Assembly (NCBI GenBank): GCA_023480735.1 | Contig: JAMCXB010000017.1 | Span: 1-64,000 of the forward strand | Length of the DNA stretch: 64,000 nt | Source of the DNA: Bacteroidota bacterium | GTDB taxonomy: Bacteria; Bacteroidota; Ignavibacteria; Kryptoniales; JAKASW01 | Direction of reading: 5' to 3' | Shown: in pieces, positions 17,822 to 27,178 of the stretch | Position numbering within the stretch: the stretch's first letter is position 1 | Layout: every line of letters starts with the position of its first letter | Translations under genes and position numbers: made by a program | Notes under the pieces: model-generated | The model's input: the letters and a program-made list of their open reading frames with translations, nothing else | Databases searched by the model: none | What the model was told of the DNA's origin: nothing

Positions 17822-19168
17822 TTAGAGAAGAATCCACCACGAGATATAAAGCGTGTTGTTGTCAGAGGCGTTTCTTCCGGAGCCGTCATAATTGCTGCTG
17901 CTGCCGTTGAACTTATTATACATCACATATTGCAGGGATAGTCTTGTGTTCTGCCATGCATTGTAGGCCAACTCCGCCGTCAATCCACTGCTGTTCGGGC
18001 TGCCCGTCAGACTTCCGTCGACCGGATCTGGCGCGTAAAGAATGTTGTCCCCTGATCCCGATGTATTGAAATACTGCAGCATAACGGCGAGGCCTTCATC
18101 GAAAGTGTACGACCCGTCAATTCTGAAGGTACTCAGCGAGTTCGTCGGATTCTGTGATGAACCCGCAGCAAAACTCGCGTTGAGCTTCTGATTCTCGTGG
18201 ATCCAGGTCGAATGAAATACCAGCTCATTGTTGCCAACGGCCTGTTCGACCTGACAATCCAGAGCGATGTCGGTATAATTGTCCGTGCTTCCGGTTACCC
18301 CGGTTGGATAAACGTCGACCGCCAGGCCGTATGTCCCGATTTCGGCGTACGTATTTGGCCATTGCTTCTCGAGGGCGACTCTCCAGTAAGGAGCAATACC
18401 GCTAATAGTAAATTGCGAGTTGGCATCGGGCGGGAACGGTCCACCTTGCGGCGTCGACTTGTAACCCGAGATGTCTGCATATATCAAATTGTCGTATAAA
18501 GCATAAGCACCGAGACCCGCGACGTTTCCGCCGAAGGCTCCATCGATCAATGTGGAGGCACCCGGCGTCGGCGCGCTGCTCGAAGCGGCGAACGGATAAC
18601 CCCATGCAGGCGTGCTGTTCCAGAGATCCTCAACGGTGGGATTATTGTTCAGCGTGACACCGTAGACAATTTGATGATCCGCTATGAAGCCCTGATTCGA
18701 GTAGCGTATGTCGGTGTTATCCCAGCCAAATGCCGCACCCTGATCATCGTACGTGATCTGCGTGAAGGCACCGATATGGGGAGTAATCTGTCCCCCGAGA
18801 AAGAGACTCATTTGCTGGGGGAATTCAAAATTACCCGTCTTAGAGCCCGGAACCGGCTTGGCGACATTGTTGTATGAAACTTGAACCATCGCTGACATCA
18901 GGAAATTCTTCAGCAGGTTTAAGGCACTCTGATCTCCGCTGGCCTTCTCGGAAATTGTCTGCCTTGTCGTCAACGTGTAACCGTCAAGCTTGAAGTTCCT
19001 GCCAAAGGGCGTAAGCTCCGGAAAAGTGTAGTGACAAGAACTGCAAGGCAAGTTAGTTTGACGCGCATAGCTGGGTATTGCGTAGGCGTTGCCAGTAAGT
19101 ATCGATGAAATAGCGATCAGTACTCCCGCTAAAAGGAGAGCACCTTTCTTTCCGTAAATTGAAAGCAT
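17822..19168 (-). CDS. Cyc2-like fused monoheme cytochrome / outer-membrane beta-barrel protein
   Basis: Signal peptide then IPSYARQTNLPCSSCHYTFPELTPFGRNFKLDGYTL (one CXXCH), about 380 aa of beta-barrel-like sequence, aromatic C-terminus SWWILL. Confidence 0.72.
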   Translation of the reverse strand: MLSIYGKKGALLLAGVLIAISSILTGNAYAIPSYARQTNLPCSSCHYTFPELTPFGRNFKLDGYTLTTRQTISEKASGDQSALNLLKNFLMSAMVQVSYNNVAKPVPGSKTGNFEFPQQMSLFLGGQITPHIGAFTQITYDDQGAAFGWDNTDIRYSNQGFIADHQIVYGVTLNNNPTVEDLWNSTPAWGYPFAASSSAPTPGASTLIDGAFGGNVAGLGAYALYDNLIYADISGYKSTPQGGPFPPDANSQFTISGIAPYWRVALEKQWPNTYAEIGTYGLAVDVYPTGVTGSTDNYTDIALDCQVEQAVGNNELVFHSTWIHENQKLNASFAAGSSQNPTNSLSTFRIDGSYTFDEGLAVMLQYFNTSGSGDNILYAPDPVDGSLTGSPNSSGLTAELAYNAWQNTRLSLQYVMYNKFNGSSSNYDGSGRNASDNNTLYISWWILL

Positions 19169-20023
19169 TGTTCTGGTCCTTCGTTTTGTTTGAGACACAA
19201 AGTATTCGTTCTTCCGACTCAGCATCTATCTGACCGAATGTCAATTGCTCTTTCCGACAATTCGGAACGGGTCATTAACGTAATCGGAATGAACTGTCGG
19301 CTTCAACGCGAATTAAAGGGCAACAAGCATGCCGGACAAACCACCTGAGACAATGCAAAAAACTAGCCAATCTACACGCTACAGTCAAGTCCCCAAGAAG
19401 CGAGGGGTATTTTCCCCCACAATGATGGCGAATCACCATGCGACTACCCAAATCGGTTGTCTTGAGAGTCGAACCTTTTGCCGACTGAGTTCTCTCATGA
19501 CGCTCAAAGCATGTATGCGACACCCTGTCACTCTAACGGCTTGGCCCGCCAACAGAGTTACCCTTTTCCGATCACCATTTTCCATTGATCACACTGGATA
19601 CTTCCGGCGATACGCTACCGTCAACATGGTCGCGGAGAATTATCCAGGAAGGAAAGCTACATGCCTAATGCTCGTTTTTCCCGGAAACGGAACATTTTGA
19701 CCCACTAAAGTGTTGTTTAATTCTGTGCGATTCGTTATATACAAACGAGGATCGATAGCCGAAAAACTACAGAGCAAATTCACGAATGATATTGTTACTC
19801 ACTTCCCATCAAAGTAGCAGTGATGAAGTGTATCTTGCCGACCATAAAAGCCTCTTGGAGTCAGGCAAAGTTTCTGCGTTTTATGTAAACTCTTCGCTCG
19901 TCAGCTCACCATGTGAAGATTTTTTTGGCATCGTCCTGTCTTATGCTGCTCAGGGAACACCATTGAGCGGTTACCGTTAGTATGATTGAGAAAAGGCCGT
20001 TACAAGACGCGCTGAGTTCTATC

Positions 20024-20046
20024 CGCGGGTTCATTGAGAACCCGCG
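20024..20046. promoter_or_regulatory. Perfect 9-bp inverted repeat CGCGGGTTC-ATTGA-GAACCCGCG next to TATAAT (20054-20059)
   Basis: Dyad directly upstream of Rieske gene; TATAAT 8 bp downstream. Confidence 0.55.
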
Positions 20047-20078
20047 AATGAGGTATAATAAATCTCAAAGGAAGGGAT

Positions 20079-20615
20079 ATGGCAAACACAGAAGAACCAC
20101 AACAACCGGAACAAATTGATCCATCACGCCGAAGTTTTTTAAAGATAAGTTCAAATGCGATTGCAGGATTTGCAACTCTGATTCTCGCAATCCCGTTTTT
20201 AGATGCCCTTATTAGCCCGTCGCTCAGAATCAAGATCGGAGAGTTTGTAAAGGTAGGGCCTGTATCGGTACTATCCGATGGTGACCCGCAGAAAGTCTTT
20301 TTTGACGAGCGGGCCAAAGATGCTTATATCGAAGAGACAGAAAGAAGAGACGTATGGGCTATCAGAAACGGCTCAAAAGATGTGACAGTTTTTTCACCAA
20401 TCTGCCCGCATCTCGGCTGCCGATACAACTGGGACCCGGCAAGCGAGCACTTCGCGTGCCCATGCCATGGAAGCGTCTGGTCGAAAGACGGGAAGATCCT
20501 CCGCGGTCCGACACCGCGTCCCCTGGACACCTTACCTCATAAGATCGAGGGAGACGAATTGTATGTCAAATGGGAACGATTCAAGCTCGGTGTTCCCAAG
20601 AAGATCGTAATATAG
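20079..20615 (+). CDS. Rieske [2Fe-2S] protein of quinol:cytochrome c oxidoreductase
   Basis: CPHLGCRYNWDPASEHFACPCHGSVWS cluster-binding motifs. Confidence 0.95.
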   Translation: MANTEEPQQPEQIDPSRRSFLKISSNAIAGFATLILAIPFLDALISPSLRIKIGEFVKVGPVSVLSDGDPQKVFFDERAKDAYIEETERRDVWAIRNGSKDVTVFSPICPHLGCRYNWDPASEHFACPCHGSVWSKDGKILRGPTPRPLDTLPHKIEGDELYVKWERFKLGVPKKIVI

Positions 20616-20629
20616 GAGGAGAATTCTAA

Positions 20630-22678
20630 ATGTTATCAAAGATTAATGCTTGGATCGAGCAGCGCTGGCCAGTTCAGGAGATGTGGAAGATCGCCACTGA
20701 AGAAGATATTCCCGGCGGTGCCAGCTATGCCTACGTGTTTGGAAGCGCTACTCTGTTTCTCTTCCTTCTCCAGATAGTAACGGGAGTCTGGCAGCTATTT
20801 TATTATGTACCGACGACGGACCATGCATATCAGAGCCTTTCTTTTCTGAGGATCTCTGTTCCGTTCGGATGGCTCATCCACGGACTTCATTACTGGGGCG
20901 CCACTGCAATGGTAATCCTGTTGGCGGCACACCTTGCGCGTGTTTACATATGGGGAGCCTACAAGAAACCGAGAGAGCTGACCTGGTTGATAGGCGTTTT
21001 GCTTTTGCTCTTCACGATGGCAATGAGCTTTACGGGAGCTGCCCTCCCCTGGGACGAGGCTGGTTACTGGGCAACCGAAGTCGGAACAAGCATCGCGGGA
21101 ACAACACCCATGATCGGCAGCCTTGCCGAGGATATACTGCGTGGCGGAGCAAAAATGGGTCAGCTGACTCTGTCTCGATTCTTTATCCTTCATGTAGCCA
21201 TACTACCTGCCATATTGCTGGCTGTAATTGCTATTCACATAGTCGCCTTTCGACAAAATGGGAGCGTAGGTCCATGGGAAGAATCCAAACGGAAACGTGT
21301 CGGATCGTTTTGGCCTGACCAGATATTCAAAGATGCATTCGTGTTTTCGGTAATACTGCTGGTCCTGATTGGCTTGGCTGCGTTCTTCGCACCTCCTTTC
21401 ACAGGTGCTGCCGACGCAATCGACACCACATTTCAACCTAAGCCCGAGTGGAATTTTCTCTTCTTATACCAGGCCATCAAGGCGTTCCAGGGCCAGTGGG
21501 AACCGGTCGGTACAATCGGCATCCCGACTGTGGCATTCCTGGTCCTCCTCACATTGCCTTTCTTCGACAGACGCCCGGAGCGCAATCCATTTAAACGCCC
21601 CGTGGCAATGATAGTCGGTTTTGTAGTAGCCGCCGGAGTTATTACGCTCACTATCACTGGTTACTACAGCCGGCCCGGCGCGAACCAGAATGAAGCAAAC
21701 CCATCAGTTTCCATGGTAACAGTTTCCAAGAAGGACGCGCCCGATCCGCCTCCGCCAGCCAAGGTGGTCGCTCCCCTGACTGCAGCTCAGAAGGCCGGCG
21801 CTAAGCAAGGAGAGCAATTGTTCACCTCCATGGGCTGCTCAGCATGCCACACGGTAAATGGTGTCGGTGGACACGTCGGACCGGACCTCTCAGGCGAAGG
21901 ACTCGCAGGTCACCCTGTGAGTTGGCTCACGACCCAGATTCAGAATCCCAAGTCGCACGATCCAAAGACCGTAATGCCTCCATTTACCATGCTCAGCAGT
22001 CAACAGGTGGGCTACCTGGTTGATTACCTCATGAGCCTGCGGTCGAAAGCGACTCCTCCCACCGCTGTCGCGACCACTGCAGGAGCAACATCCGGAAAGA
22101 CTGCTTCGCCAGCGCCTGTCGACACAGGAAGAGTAATTCAGCTACCTTCAGAGGTCGGTGTACCGGGTGCGGCCACAAACATGATAGGAAATCCAGCACA
22201 CGGCAAGAAGTTGTTCGATGCAAACTGCGTCAGTTGTCATGGCGCGGACGGAAAAGGTGGAGTTCCCAATCCGGGATCGTTCCTCGGAGTAGTTCCGGCG
22301 CTCAACCCTGTAAGAAGCGAAGTCTTCAGCAAAGACCCGGAAGAATTCGCGGAAAATCTTGACCGGTTCATGGAGAATGGCGCGGTGCCTCCCGGACAAA
22401 ATCCGGAAAAACACATGGCTTCCATGAGCATGATAGGGTACGGAAAGACCCAGGCTCTTACGCAACAAGAGATTTCAAATATTATCGCCTATATCATGCA
22501 GCTTAATGGAGTTAATCGAGATATGATCAGGCATCCGGGTATAGCACCGAAGACATTCTTCTTCCTTGTCCTCGGCATCTTCGCTGTATTGTGGATTATT
22601 CTCGGTACGATGCGCCTTGTTTCAACACAGGGTAAGACCAGAACATCAAACGATCAGGCTTCAGAGAGTAACAAGTAA
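20630..22678 (+). CDS. Cytochrome b (b6/subunit IV-like) fused to two C-terminal cytochrome c domains
   Basis: Cytochrome b N-terminus (WLIHGLHYWGATAMV, PLPWDEAGYWA-like), CSACH and CVSCH motifs, C-terminal TM. Confidence 0.93.
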   Translation: MLSKINAWIEQRWPVQEMWKIATEEDIPGGASYAYVFGSATLFLFLLQIVTGVWQLFYYVPTTDHAYQSLSFLRISVPFGWLIHGLHYWGATAMVILLAAHLARVYIWGAYKKPRELTWLIGVLLLLFTMAMSFTGAALPWDEAGYWATEVGTSIAGTTPMIGSLAEDILRGGAKMGQLTLSRFFILHVAILPAILLAVIAIHIVAFRQNGSVGPWEESKRKRVGSFWPDQIFKDAFVFSVILLVLIGLAAFFAPPFTGAADAIDTTFQPKPEWNFLFLYQAIKAFQGQWEPVGTIGIPTVAFLVLLTLPFFDRRPERNPFKRPVAMIVGFVVAAGVITLTITGYYSRPGANQNEANPSVSMVTVSKKDAPDPPPPAKVVAPLTAAQKAGAKQGEQLFTSMGCSACHTVNGVGGHVGPDLSGEGLAGHPVSWLTTQIQNPKSHDPKTVMPPFTMLSSQQVGYLVDYLMSLRSKATPPTAVATTAGATSGKTASPAPVDTGRVIQLPSEVGVPGAATNMIGNPAHGKKLFDANCVSCHGADGKGGVPNPGSFLGVVPALNPVRSEVFSKDPEEFAENLDRFMENGAVPPGQNPEKHMASMSMIGYGKTQALTQQEISNIIAYIMQLNGVNRDMIRHPGIAPKTFFFLVLGIFAVLWIILGTMRLVSTQGKTRTSNDQASESNK

Positions 22679-22693
22679 GATTTCTGTCGACCA

Positions 22694-22724
22694 CTGCGTG
22701 CCCGGCACCCCGCCGGGTACGCAG
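22694..22724 (+). terminator. Stem-loop CTGCGT-g-CCCGGC-acccc-GCCGGG-t-ACGCAG downstream of cytochrome b
   Basis: 12 paired positions, 15 bp after the stop codon; weak T-tract. Confidence 0.6.
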
Positions 22725-22995
22725 CCCTATTAATTCTCCTTCCCTTCCGCAGATATGCAAACCAATCGTCACGGGATCACCGAACTGCCATCAATACTTA
22801 ACTCATCCCATCACTGCGGCTGACCAGAAAGAAAGAGATTTTCATTGCCACAGAGTTTTCCCTTGAAACCGAGGAGCGAAGCGACGAAGTGTCGCCTCGC
22901 GGCATCGTGCGAACACCTCACACCATTCCAACATGCGAATTACCAATCACAGTATTTTAGAAATTCTCAAGGGTGTCAGTTAAAATCGATAGGTC

Positions 22996-23027
22996 AAGCC
23001 ATCCAGACATTGCCACTACCGTAGTCA
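22996..23027 (-). repeat. Decayed relative of the 5335-5366 end of the mini-IS605-like element
   Basis: AAGCCATCCAGACATTGCCACTACCGTAGTCA vs AAGCCGACCGGACATTACCACTGCCATAGGCA, 25/32 matches by hand. Confidence 0.5.
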
Positions 23028-23148
23028 GTAGGTCTACACTTCGTAGCGAGCGACACTGCACGGACAAGGAAGGATCTCCCGGGAGAATTGGGTGCCGATG
23101 CTGCTGTGAAATGATCTTCTGAAACTCCCGGCTGAGTTCATTGAAATC

Positions 23149-24534
23149 TTATTGCGTGTAGGCCGCGGTTCCGTTCTTTTTTTCAGCCAGATACGTGTTC
23201 ATTATGTACTCAGCAACTGCATGCACCTGTTCCTGCGTCAATCCTTGTTTCGGCATCGGGGGATACCCCTTTAGGACCTGCGTCGGATTCGTGATGAAGT
23301 CCTCCAGCGCACCCAACCTGCCGACGTAACCAGGAAGCACCATGTTATAAGGAGGGCCGACAAGTCTGGTATTAAATCTATGGCAAGAGGTGCAGGTTGT
23401 CGAATAAACCTTCTCACCGCTTACCTTCTGAACTGCCACTGTTGGCAGGTTTGCCAGCATCGTGTCGTAATTGCTGGCAAGAAGCTTATAGTGGGCAGAA
23501 TTAGACTGGCTGAACGAGACTCCGTCCCACGCCATCCAGGCGCTGACCATTATCACAACTCCGATGAAGGCGTAACTCCCCAATCTCACTTTTGTCTGCT
23601 TCAGCATCGTATAGAAAAGATGGAGGAGAATGAAGACAACCAATAGGGTAAGTCCCCCGAGCCCAAAGACCAGGCCCGAAAGTGCAGTCGATGGAATCGT
23701 TGCCAGGTCGACAAAAATGAGCAGCGGCTGCGCCAACAAAAATACCAGCGCAGTTGTAGCTGCGAATCGTTTGACAAATGATTCGTAATTGCTGTCCTTG
23801 ATTCCAATTCCGCCGTCCCAAACAAAGAAGAAGAACAGCGTAGCTGCAGATTCGATGATAAGTGCCGCCGTAATGAAATGTATGAAACTAAGTACGGTGG
23901 TCCATGAAAAGAGAACCGCGGCGTAGTTTGTGCCGCCTTCCGCTGCCGCTCCTCCAAGTGCAGAAACCGTTCCTCCAAGAAAGGTCCACGAACCGAGCCA
24001 CAGCAGCACCGTACCGAATATTCCTGCGCGCCGACGCGTCTGGTGAGCAGATACTTCCATTGAGTGAATGTCTATAGAGCTCGCGGGATCGATTTCTTCT
24101 CTCTGAGAGTCGCTCAGCTTCCTGTAAGATTCAATGAATCCTTCCAGACGAAAGCTGTACCTGTAAGCCAGCAGGAAGCCAAAACCGACGATGAATAGAA
24201 TCGTAGAGGCCGCTATATAGTTTGTCACAGTGGCGTTTGTGTCGAACAGCAACTGTGCGTAGATCAATAGTACAGTCACTATCGGCAAGATCCCCAACGC
24301 GGCGAATGCCCCCTTTCCGGGGATCGCTATATCGATGAGGTCTCTCGAAAACCTGTGGTAGAGAGCATTGCCGCGCTTACGGCCTGCACGATTGAAATAG
24401 AGTGACAACGTCGCCCCGACGGCTGCTATGCTCACATAGGTGACCATCATCGTCGATACAAAGGCCAGCAAGTAGTACAGAAGCGTGAGGCGTTCGCCGG
24501 ATTCAGGAATTACAAGATTGTTGAGAAAATGCAT
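23149..24534 (-). CDS. Polytopic membrane protein with C-terminal cytochrome c domain
   Basis: Multiple hydrophobic segments then CTSCHRFNTRLVGPPYNMVLPGYVG. Confidence 0.85.
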   Translation of the reverse strand: MHFLNNLVIPESGERLTLLYYLLAFVSTMMVTYVSIAAVGATLSLYFNRAGRKRGNALYHRFSRDLIDIAIPGKGAFAALGILPIVTVLLIYAQLLFDTNATVTNYIAASTILFIVGFGFLLAYRYSFRLEGFIESYRKLSDSQREEIDPASSIDIHSMEVSAHQTRRRAGIFGTVLLWLGSWTFLGGTVSALGGAAAEGGTNYAAVLFSWTTVLSFIHFITAALIIESAATLFFFFVWDGGIGIKDSNYESFVKRFAATTALVFLLAQPLLIFVDLATIPSTALSGLVFGLGGLTLLVVFILLHLFYTMLKQTKVRLGSYAFIGVVIMVSAWMAWDGVSFSQSNSAHYKLLASNYDTMLANLPTVAVQKVSGEKVYSTTCTSCHRFNTRLVGPPYNMVLPGYVGRLGALEDFITNPTQVLKGYPPMPKQGLTQEQVHAVAEYIMNTYLAEKKNGTAAYTQ

Positions 24535-24538
24535 CGTG

Positions 24539-25540
24539 CTAGAACCTCCATGGTGAAATCAGGTTGAGAAGAGCGGCGACCAGTATGACAACGGTAACCG
24601 CAAGAACGTAAATGTTGATCCTCATGAATGCGTGCTTGTATACCTTTTTGTTGCCGTAATGTCTGACTATACCTAACGTGCCTGCAATCAGCCAGACTCC
24701 GAGCGCGGTGACAATTCCACCCGCAACAACTCCCTGGACAACACCGGTCGTCAGGAAGAATGCGGAGATAATAACGAGCCCGACTGTCCAGAGATAGGTG
24801 GATATGGCAAATGTCTTCTCAGACATGTGCTTCTTAAGTGTCGGGAATCCAGCCCGCTCATAATCTGACGCGTAAATGTCCATCAGCAGCCAGAAGTGCG
24901 GAATCTGCCAAACGAAAAAGTAAACAGAGAGTACGATTAATTTAGGATCCATGAGGCTGCCGCCCGCCGCAGCCCAGCCTGCCATGATGGGAAGTGAACC
25001 GACTAACGATCCAGGGATAACGGCAAAAGCAGTTTTCTTCTTAAGGGGAGTGTATATCCCATTGTACCACAACAGCGCAAGAAGTGCGAGGACAAGTGCG
25101 GCAGGAGTCCCCCACGCATAAGTTATCATGGAGCCGACAACAGTCAGGCTAATCAGTATCAACAATGCTGACCGCGCGCTCACAGTGCCTAAAGGTAGAG
25201 GTCGATGCATGGTACGATGCATGAGGGCGTCAGTGAAACGTTCCTGATATTGGTTTAAAACAGCAGAGCCGCATGCGATAAGGAAGATTCCCGTCGTTGC
25301 CATAATCATTCTTAAAGAGATGTCTCTGGCTGCGAGAACGTAACCGAATAATGCAGACATGCCGACGAAGAAAGTGATCTTTATCTTAATGAGTTCCAGG
25401 AAGGCATTGGCCTGTTCCCTGACCTGCTCAACGCGACCCGACCCGGGCAAATGCAGCGCGGCGGAACCTTCCCTGCCAATCCCGGTCATCGGCAGACCTT
25501 CGTGCAAGTTCAGGGACGGTTTTCTCTTAACGCCATTCAT
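24539..25540 (-). CDS. ctaB: Protoheme IX farnesyltransferase (heme o synthase)
   Basis: UbiA-type NQYQERFTDALMHRTMHRPLPLG and cytochrome oxidase operon context. Confidence 0.93.
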   Translation of the reverse strand: MNGVKRKPSLNLHEGLPMTGIGREGSAALHLPGSGRVEQVREQANAFLELIKIKITFFVGMSALFGYVLAARDISLRMIMATTGIFLIACGSAVLNQYQERFTDALMHRTMHRPLPLGTVSARSALLILISLTVVGSMITYAWGTPAALVLALLALLWYNGIYTPLKKKTAFAVIPGSLVGSLPIMAGWAAAGGSLMDPKLIVLSVYFFVWQIPHFWLLMDIYASDYERAGFPTLKKHMSEKTFAISTYLWTVGLVIISAFFLTTGVVQGVVAGGIVTALGVWLIAGTLGIVRHYGNKKVYKHAFMRINIYVLAVTVVILVAALLNLISPWRF

Positions 25541-25556
25541 ATTTCCTTCTTTCGAT

Positions 25557-26210
25557 TCAGTAATAAATTGCCTTCGTTGACACCGCCAGTGGGTCGGCGG
25601 TACTGCTGGAATTGATCCATGAATCAAACGTACTGTCGGGCAAGATGATCATCTTCGTCTTCATCAATGCATGATCCAAGCCACAATATTGTGTGCAGAC
25701 GATGTCGTATACTCCGAGCTTCTCGGGATACAAGACCATGTGCCTCCACCGGTCAGGCAGCGCATCCTGTTTCTCTCTGAAAGCGGGTATATAAAAGCTG
25801 TGAATGACATCCATGGATGTTATTAGAAAATCTATCGGCTTTCCCTCCGGCACGTAGAGGGTATCCGTGCGTTTACCGTTCGTGTACTCGAACGAATAAC
25901 TCCACTGTCGGGCAAAGACCCTTACCGGCATAGCGCCCTTGGGTACGTCTCGAATTTGCAGGTAGGCTACCCAGCCAACGTAGAACATTGCAAGCACGAG
26001 AACCGTCGGGATTACCGTCCATATGATCTCCAACGGGACGCTTCCAGGGATACTGGTCGCCCGGGAATGCTTGGTATGATTATACTTGAAAACAAAAACC
26101 AGCATGACGACTATGACGATGAGGAACAGAATAATATCTGCGATTACCATGAACCGCATTACATCGTCTACGGCACGGGCATGATTCAGTGCGTATGGCA
26201 ACAATCTCAT
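25557..26210 (-). CDS. coxB: Cytochrome c oxidase subunit II
   Basis: VFARQWSYSFEY, DVIHSFYIPAFREKQDALP, CuA site CTQYCGLDHALM; no fused cytochrome c domain. Confidence 0.94.
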   Translation of the reverse strand: MRLLPYALNHARAVDDVMRFMVIADIILFLIVIVVMLVFVFKYNHTKHSRATSIPGSVPLEIIWTVIPTVLVLAMFYVGWVAYLQIRDVPKGAMPVRVFARQWSYSFEYTNGKRTDTLYVPEGKPIDFLITSMDVIHSFYIPAFREKQDALPDRWRHMVLYPEKLGVYDIVCTQYCGLDHALMKTKMIILPDSTFDSWINSSSTADPLAVSTKAIYY

Positions 26211-26220
26211 TTCTTAAACC

Positions 26221-26523
26221 TCATCTTCTGAAGTAAACATCCGCAAAAGTGAGAAGGAATATCACCGTGAGAGTCCCTCCCGCTATCGCAATGAAAATTT
26301 TGAAGATTTTATCATCATATTTTACTCGCATAAATACATTCACCACCAGTGATGACTTGACCACCGCTATGAGGAGAGCGATGACAAGAGTGAAAGCGGC
26401 GAGATCGATTCCCGCAACAACAGCGGTAATCGCGGTAAGAGACATAAGAGCCAGCCAAATCAGTACGTAGATTCCATAGCTGGTTGGAGCTTCGTGATGT
26501 CCTGACGTGATGGTTTTTGACAT
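26221..26523 (-). CDS. Cytochrome c oxidase subunit IV (small, membrane)
   Basis: Three TM small protein in cox operon, COX4_pro-like. Confidence 0.85.
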   Translation of the reverse strand: MSKTITSGHHEAPTSYGIYVLIWLALMSLTAITAVVAGIDLAAFTLVIALLIAVVKSSLVVNVFMRVKYDDKIFKIFIAIAGGTLTVIFLLTFADVYFRR

Positions 26524-26533
26524 GCTTTCTCCC

Positions 26534-27178
26534 TCAATTAACCAGGTAAAATAGTGGGAACAAAAATATCCATACTATATCAATTAGGTGCCAGTACAAG
26601 CCGGCGGCTTCCAGCCTGACCGGATCGTCCTGGGTGATTTTTCCTCTGATGATGAATATCAACATCGTTATCAATATTCCGCACCCGACAAGGACGTGTA
26701 GTCCGTGCAGGCCCGTCATCAGATAATACATTGCAAAGAAGAGCTCGAAACCGCGCGGATGTTGAAGCAGCTTTGGGGATCCCGGGTATATTCCGTCCGC
26801 GATTTCTGTGGACCATTCGGCATACTTTATCACTAGAAAGCCCAAACCTAGTACTATAGTGGAGGATAGAAACGTAACAGACAGCCACTTCTTGCCTCGC
26901 TCTATAGCCGCGATCGAAAGCGCCATGGTCAAACTGCTGGTGAGCAGAACCATCGTGTTTACGGTGCCGAACATGGTATGCGTTTCCATGCCAGCCTGAT
27001 GAAACTCCTTAGTGTAATAGTAACGGTAGACCGAATAAAGCAGGAACATTCCGCTGAATAGGAGAAGCTCCGTCATCAGGAACAGCCACATCCCCATCTT
27101 CACTCCTTGCGTGTCTTTCTTGTGGGCCGGTGCGTGTTCCGCGGCTTGACGAGCTTCAGGTATGGTTATATCGCTCAC
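26534..27178 (-). CDS. coxC: Cytochrome c oxidase subunit III
   Basis: GMWLFLMTELLLFSGMFLLY, YYLMTGLHGLHVLVG, YWHLIDIVWIFLFPLFYLV. Confidence 0.95.
   Translation of the reverse strand: MSDITIPEARQAAEHAPAHKKDTQGVKMGMWLFLMTELLLFSGMFLLYSVYRYYYTKEFHQAGMETHTMFGTVNTMVLLTSSLTMALSIAAIERGKKWLSVTFLSSTIVLGLGFLVIKYAEWSTEIADGIYPGSPKLLQHPRGFELFFAMYYLMTGLHGLHVLVGCGILITMLIFIIRGKITQDDPVRLEAAGLYWHLIDIVWIFLFPLFYLVN

Noticed and set aside
19329-19700. 123-aa ORF in intergenic gap
   Set aside because: Composition (many H, T, S, C) looks like random reading; no RBS or family recognised.
22876-22902. GCGA-a-GCGAC..GTCGC-c-TCGC stem-loop near 22.9 kb, considered as a REP/CRISPR-like unit
   Set aside because: Single copy in the window; no regularly spaced repeats, so no CRISPR or REP array.
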